DNA of 8,791 bases, taken from NCBI GenBank assembly GCA_017885385.1, contig JAFNGF010000366.1, forward strand, positions 1 through 8,791, given 5' to 3'. The notes beneath the pieces are model-generated. The model was given only the letters and a program-made list of their open reading frames with translations. It was not told where the DNA came from and ran no database searches. This stretch comes from Planctomycetota bacterium. Its GTDB lineage: Bacteria > Planctomycetota > Phycisphaerae > Sedimentisphaerales > Anaerobacaceae. Made by a program: the position numbers and the translations under genes. Each line of letters starts with the position of its first letter. Position 1 is the stretch's first letter. Positions 6,461-8,791 of the stretch are shown here, piece after piece.

Positions 6461-7261
6461 ATGCCAAGAGCCACCGCAAAAGGCTATGTGGCAATAGTTG
6501 TATTGTTGCCGGCGATGGCCTGCGCGGCCTCCGGAAGAATCATCTACGTTGATCCTGGGCAGTCCGCTGCTGCCGCGGCAATTATTATTGACCATAACTG
6601 CGTGGACCTTTCCGTTGTCCCGGATAGTTATCTGCCAAAGGCGGCCGCGCTGCGAATGTTGATGCGGCACGCATCCGTGGGCGACGGCATCAATTGGGGA
6701 CTGGATTGCCTGGCGGGCTCCAAGCCGACCCAATCAGCCTGCTCCGGTTTTCCGCCCGGCAAATACGACCGCAGCAACTGGCGTCTTGAGAACCGCGGCA
6801 ATCCAGGTTGGAAGGCCAAGGTCGACGACCTGGTCGCACAAACCGCGTCACGAGCCGGCGACTTTGATGTCTTTACGATGAAGTTCTGCTACATCGACGC
6901 TCTGGGCAGCAGCCATCCTGACTGGGAGTATTTCCGCAGCCGGATGGAGCAATTGGAGACAGATTATCCGGGCAAAAAGTTTGTCTGGTGGACGATACCT
7001 TTGACCAGGGACGGCCAGGCCGGCACGGACCTGTTTAACGCCCAGGTACGCTCTTACTGTGCCGCCAACGGCAAAATCCTGTTCGACATCGCAGATATCG
7101 AATGTCACGAGCCTAACGGCGTCAAGCTGACAAACGCCCAGGGCAATGAAGTCATAAGCCAGAATTACACCAAAGAGATTCACGCCGGCCATCTAAACCC
7201 GGAGGGTCGCGTCCGCGTGGTCTCGGCGATGTGGCATCTAATGGCAAGACTCGCAGGATAG
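6461..7261 (+). CDS. Secreted SGNH-hydrolase-like protein, first part of a stop-interrupted beta-helix fusion
   Basis: A 266-residue protein with a signal peptide (basic MPRATAKGY, hydrophobic VAIVVLLPAMA, likely cut near residues 21-25). It is probably exported. RIIYVDPGQ (26-34) resembles the opening of planctomycete beta-helix proteins. From residue 41 a separate domain begins (IIIDHNCVDLSVVPDSYL...). Its motif RHASVGDGINWGL (69-81), with Ser72 as a candidate nucleophile, and IHAGHLNPEGR (240-250) near the C-terminus, with His241/His244, resemble the Ser and His blocks of SGNH/GDSL-type hydrolases. Substrate is unknown; an ester on a polysaccharide would be a guess. The TAG stop is followed directly, in the same frame, by a complete beta-helix domain. 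Seen: frame continuity and motifs. Inferred: that both parts were one protein of about 622 residues. It could also be a true separate gene. Confidence 0.72.
   Translation: MPRATAKGYVAIVVLLPAMACAASGRIIYVDPGQSAAAAAIIIDHNCVDLSVVPDSYLPKAAALRMLMRHASVGDGINWGLDCLAGSKPTQSACSGFPPGKYDRSNWRLENRGNPGWKAKVDDLVAQTASRAGDFDVFTMKFCYIDALGSSHPDWEYFRSRMEQLETDYPGKKFVWWTIPLTRDGQAGTDLFNAQVRSYCAANGKILFDIADIECHEPNGVKLTNAQGNEVISQNYTKEIHAGHLNPEGRVRVVSAMWHLMARLAG
7259..7261 (+). other. In-frame TAG joining two coding halves
   Basis: The codon lies in ...CTC GCA GGA TAG CAG CAG CCC GGC..., with open, protein-like sequence on both sides in one frame from 6461 to 8326. A single C-to-T change in a CAG triplet would produce it, next to two further CAG codons. 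The 3' context CAGCAG matches the known leaky context CARYYA only in part, so efficient readthrough is not predicted from context alone. Confidence 0.7.
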
Positions 7262-8329
7262 CAGCAGCCCGGCACGATTCAAGGTGCTATCGACCTTGCA
7301 TCAGACGGCGATACCATAATTGTCGCCGACGGCATTTATACCGGCCCGGGCAATCGGGACATCGACTTCAATGGCAAATCCGTGACCATCCGCTCAGAAA
7401 ATGGCCCCGATGCGACAATTATTGACTGCCAGGGCAAAGGTTACGGCTTCCATATTGTCGGCAATAGAATGGGGCCTGCCCGCATTGAAGGCTTCACCAT
7501 ACGCCACGCGAGCCTGGGAGCGGTCCGCTGCTACGGCAGTATCCTGGTAAGAGCAGTCGGCGCTAATGCTGCGCAGGGATCAGCGTTTGCGCAGGCTGAC
7601 TACCCCTTCGGTTATGCACCGGTTGTTATCAATAACTGCCGGATTGTCGAGAATCCTGACGGCGGGATTCTGCTCGATAGTCACGACAACGTCACGATTG
7701 CCAACTGCTACATCGCTGCAAACGGCACCGCCGGTATCTGGGCGTATGCCAGTAACCCCGTCATCTGCAATTGTGTAGTGGTACAGAATTATGACTCTGG
7801 CATCCGGGCAATTCGCGGGGCCGAAATCACTAGTTGCACCGCTGCGGATAATACCGGCATCGGCATCTGGATATCGCAGGGGGCGGTTGTCAATTCAATA
7901 GTATGGGGCAACGGACAGCGGCAGCTTTACAACCCCGATGATAATGCCAGCGTGACATACTGCGATGTTCAAGGCGGCTGGCCGGGCACAGGCAACCTTG
8001 ATGCTGACCCATGTTTTGCCGCCACGAGGAGCAGCGACTATCATTTGAAATCCGAGGCCGGCAGGTGGGACCCGAACAGCCAAAGCTGGGTTAAAGACGG
8101 TGTCACAAGTCCCTGCCTCGATGCCGGCGACCCAATGTCGCCTATAAGCTACGAGCCATTTCCCAACGGCGGCATAATAAATATGGGCGCTTATGGCGGC
8201 ACGGCGGAGGCGAGCAAATCTTATTTCGGCGAACCTCTTTGCGAAGTAATTATCGCCGGCGACATAAACGGCGATTGCAGGGTTGATTTTGTGGACTTTA
8301 TGCTCATGGCTCGGCACTGGCTCCAGTAA
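7262..8329 (+). CDS. Right-handed beta-helix protein with dockerin-like C-terminus, lacking its own start
   Basis: 355 codons in the same frame as the preceding gene. The conserved module start (GTIQGAIDLASDGDTIIVAD, then GIYTGPGNRDIDF) begins immediately after the TAG at 7259-7261. The first possible start in frame is the GTG at 7382, which has no Shine-Dalgarno and would delete the first strands of the helix. Repeating short strands (IEGFTIRHA, VINNCRIVEN, VTIANCYIAANGTAGIW, VICNCVVVQNYDSGI, ITSCTAADNTGIGI, VVNSIVWGN) are parallel beta-helix (PbH1) rungs, the fold of polysaccharide lyases and adhesins. YHLKSEAGRW, CLDAGDP and NMGAYGG follow in the style of planctomycete secreted proteins. 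The end has one dockerin-type calcium loop, DINGDCRVDFVD. An automatic caller would probably report 7382-8329. Catalytic activity cannot be read from the sequence. Confidence 0.75.
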   Translation, partial: QQPGTIQGAIDLASDGDTIIVADGIYTGPGNRDIDFNGKSVTIRSENGPDATIIDCQGKGYGFHIVGNRMGPARIEGFTIRHASLGAVRCYGSILVRAVGANAAQGSAFAQADYPFGYAPVVINNCRIVENPDGGILLDSHDNVTIANCYIAANGTAGIWAYASNPVICNCVVVQNYDSGIRAIRGAEITSCTAADNTGIGIWISQGAVVNSIVWGNGQRQLYNPDDNASVTYCDVQGGWPGTGNLDADPCFAATRSSDYHLKSEAGRWDPNSQSWVKDGVTSPCLDAGDPMSPISYEPFPNGGIINMGAYGGTAEASKSYFGEPLCEVIIAGDINGDCRVDFVDFMLMARHWLQ

Positions 8330-8346
8330 TACGGGAGGCCCTTTTT
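8319..8346 (+). terminator. Possible rho-independent terminator at the end of the beta-helix gene
   Basis: GGCTCC (8319-8324) pairs with GGAGGCC (8334-8340) with one bulged G, loop of nine bases, followed by C and TTTTT (8342-8346). The left arm overlaps the end of the coding sequence. The stem is short, so this is tentative. Confidence 0.35.
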
Positions 8347-8431
8347 CTGCTCAAATACAGGCAAATCGGGTTTGCTCCTGCCGGTCTAAAAAATTTGCTT
8401 CTAAACTTGACAAACCGCGAACAATTTTCTA

Positions 8432-8460
8432 TTGACTACCGAATACTCCAGTAGAATAAT
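8432..8460 (+). promoter_or_regulatory. Predicted sigma-70 type promoter of the ferredoxin gene
   Basis: TTGACT at 8432-8437 (five of six) and AATAAT at 8455-8460 (five of six) with a 17-base spacer; start near 8467, leader about 36 bases. A perfect TTGACA at 8407-8412 lies upstream but has only weak -10 options (TATTGA at 8430). The ferredoxin is therefore likely transcribed on its own. Confidence 0.6.
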
Positions 8461-8502
8461 CGGCGCGCTCACTAACCAACGGCAAAATAAAGGGGATTTG
8501 TT

Positions 8503-8685
8503 ATGACAGTCAGAATTGAAGATACCTGCACGGCTTGCGGGCTCTGCTGTGATACCTGTCCTGAAGTCTTCGAGATGGGAGACGATATGGCCCAGGTCAA
8601 GGTCGATGAGGTTCCCGCTGAGTACGAGGATGCCGTCCAGCAGGCCGCCGACGAGTGCCCTGTGGAGGCCATCATCGTCGGATAA
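8503..8685 (+). CDS. Single-cluster [4Fe-4S] ferredoxin
   Basis: A 60-residue acidic cytoplasmic electron carrier. Cluster ligands are Cys9, Cys12 and Cys15 (CTACGLC) and Cys52 of the CP motif (ECPVEAI), the pattern of monocluster ferredoxins known from Thermotoga and Desulfovibrio. The usual DTCPEVFE segment follows the first motif. Cys16 and Cys19 are additional. Cys19 sits where related ferredoxins have a disulfide-forming or second-cluster Cys, but no second set of three ligands exists, so a two-cluster type is excluded. AGGGG at 8491-8495 lies seven bases before the ATG. It stands alone, with its own promoter, and no redox partner gene is visible in the window. Its presence suggests low-potential metabolism, consistent with an anaerobe but not proof of it. 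Confidence 0.93.
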   Translation: MTVRIEDTCTACGLCCDTCPEVFEMGDDMAQVKVDEVPAEYEDAVQQAADECPVEAIIVG

Positions 8686-8695
8686 ACACCGCGTA

Positions 8696-8758
8696 GGGAA
8701 CCCCGCTTCGCCGGTTCGGGAACCTTGCAATAAATTGCAGGGCTAAATATTTAGCCCT
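8696..8758. repeat. Cluster of inverted repeats downstream of the ferredoxin gene
   Basis: Three elements follow the ferredoxin stop. GAACC (8698-8702) and GAACC (8720-8724) can each pair with GGTTC at 8713-8717, within a direct repeat of GGGAACC. TGCAA/TTGCA pair at 8726-8730 and 8735-8739. A perfect 20-base palindrome at 8739-8758 (AGGGCTAAAT and its complement) could form an eight-pair stem with a four-base loop. No T-run follows, so a terminator role for the ferredoxin transcript is plausible but unproven. Confidence 0.5.
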
Positions 8759-8763
8759 CAAAT

Positions 8764-8791
8764 CCTTCGACCCGGCTCAGAGCTTGCCCTG
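8764..8791. repeat. Possible left arm of a dispersed palindromic repeat, cut by the window end
   Basis: CCTTCGACCCGGCTCAG (8764-8780), then AGCTTGCC and CTG at the last three bases. The visible CTCAG...CTG suggests a palindrome whose right arm (CTGAGC..GTCGAAGG) would lie just beyond the end. Intergenic repeats of this general form are common in bacterial genomes. Only the left part can be seen. Confidence 0.3.

Noticed and set aside
7259..7261. TAG decoded as pyrrolysine
   Set aside because: No pyl genes, tRNA or PYLIS-like structure is visible, and a CAG-to-TAG change explains the codon more simply.
1..8791. CRISPR arrays, tRNA or rRNA genes, insertion sequences, phage or integrase genes
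   Set aside because: No regularly spaced repeats, cloverleaf-like sequence, rRNA segments or transposase/integrase motifs were seen on either strand.

Overview
The window looks like chromosomal DNA from a planctomycete, most likely of the Phycisphaerae/Sedimentisphaerales type. This rests on the secreted right-handed beta-helix protein with the C-terminal segment usual in that group (YHLKSEAGRW..., then CLDAGDP and NMGAYGG) and a single dockerin-like calcium motif (GDINGDCRVDFVDF...). The taxonomy is inferred from protein style, not from a marker gene.

Positions 1-4642 (+ strand) hold a tightly packed high-affinity phosphate uptake operon: the 3' part of pstS, then pstC, pstA, two different pstB genes in tandem, and phoU. 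Most junctions overlap or are 1-17 bases apart. PstS captures periplasmic phosphate, PstC and PstA form the channel, the two PstB proteins would form the ATPase pair, and PhoU links transport to phosphate signalling. The two PstB proteins carry complementary lesions. PstB1 has lost the Q-loop Gln and the H-loop His but keeps a perfect LSGGQ. PstB2 keeps all catalytic loops but has LMLEQ in place of LSGGQ. In a heterodimer all of these changes fall in one of the two ATP sites, giving one consensus and one degenerate site. This is the most interesting signal in the window.

Positions 4643-4830 are non-coding and hairpin-rich, between the convergent phoU and dnaX. Positions 4831-6267 (- strand) encode DnaX, the clamp-loader ATPase of DNA polymerase III. 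It carries a run of nine A residues just after the conserved clamp-loader part. A slip into either other frame stops within a few codons, which fits production of a shorter gamma-like form. A good promoter lies just upstream.

Positions 6461-8329 (+ strand) hold one continuous reading frame broken by a single TAG at 7259-7261. The first part is a secreted SGNH-hydrolase-like domain, the second a beta-helix with dockerin-like end. The second part has no start codon or ribosome binding site before its conserved beginning. It therefore looks like a gene split by a nonsense change, or one read through the stop.

Positions 8503-8685 (+ strand) encode a small one-cluster ferredoxin with its own good promoter. 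The last 106 bases hold several inverted repeats and what may be the left arm of a dispersed palindromic repeat cut by the window end.
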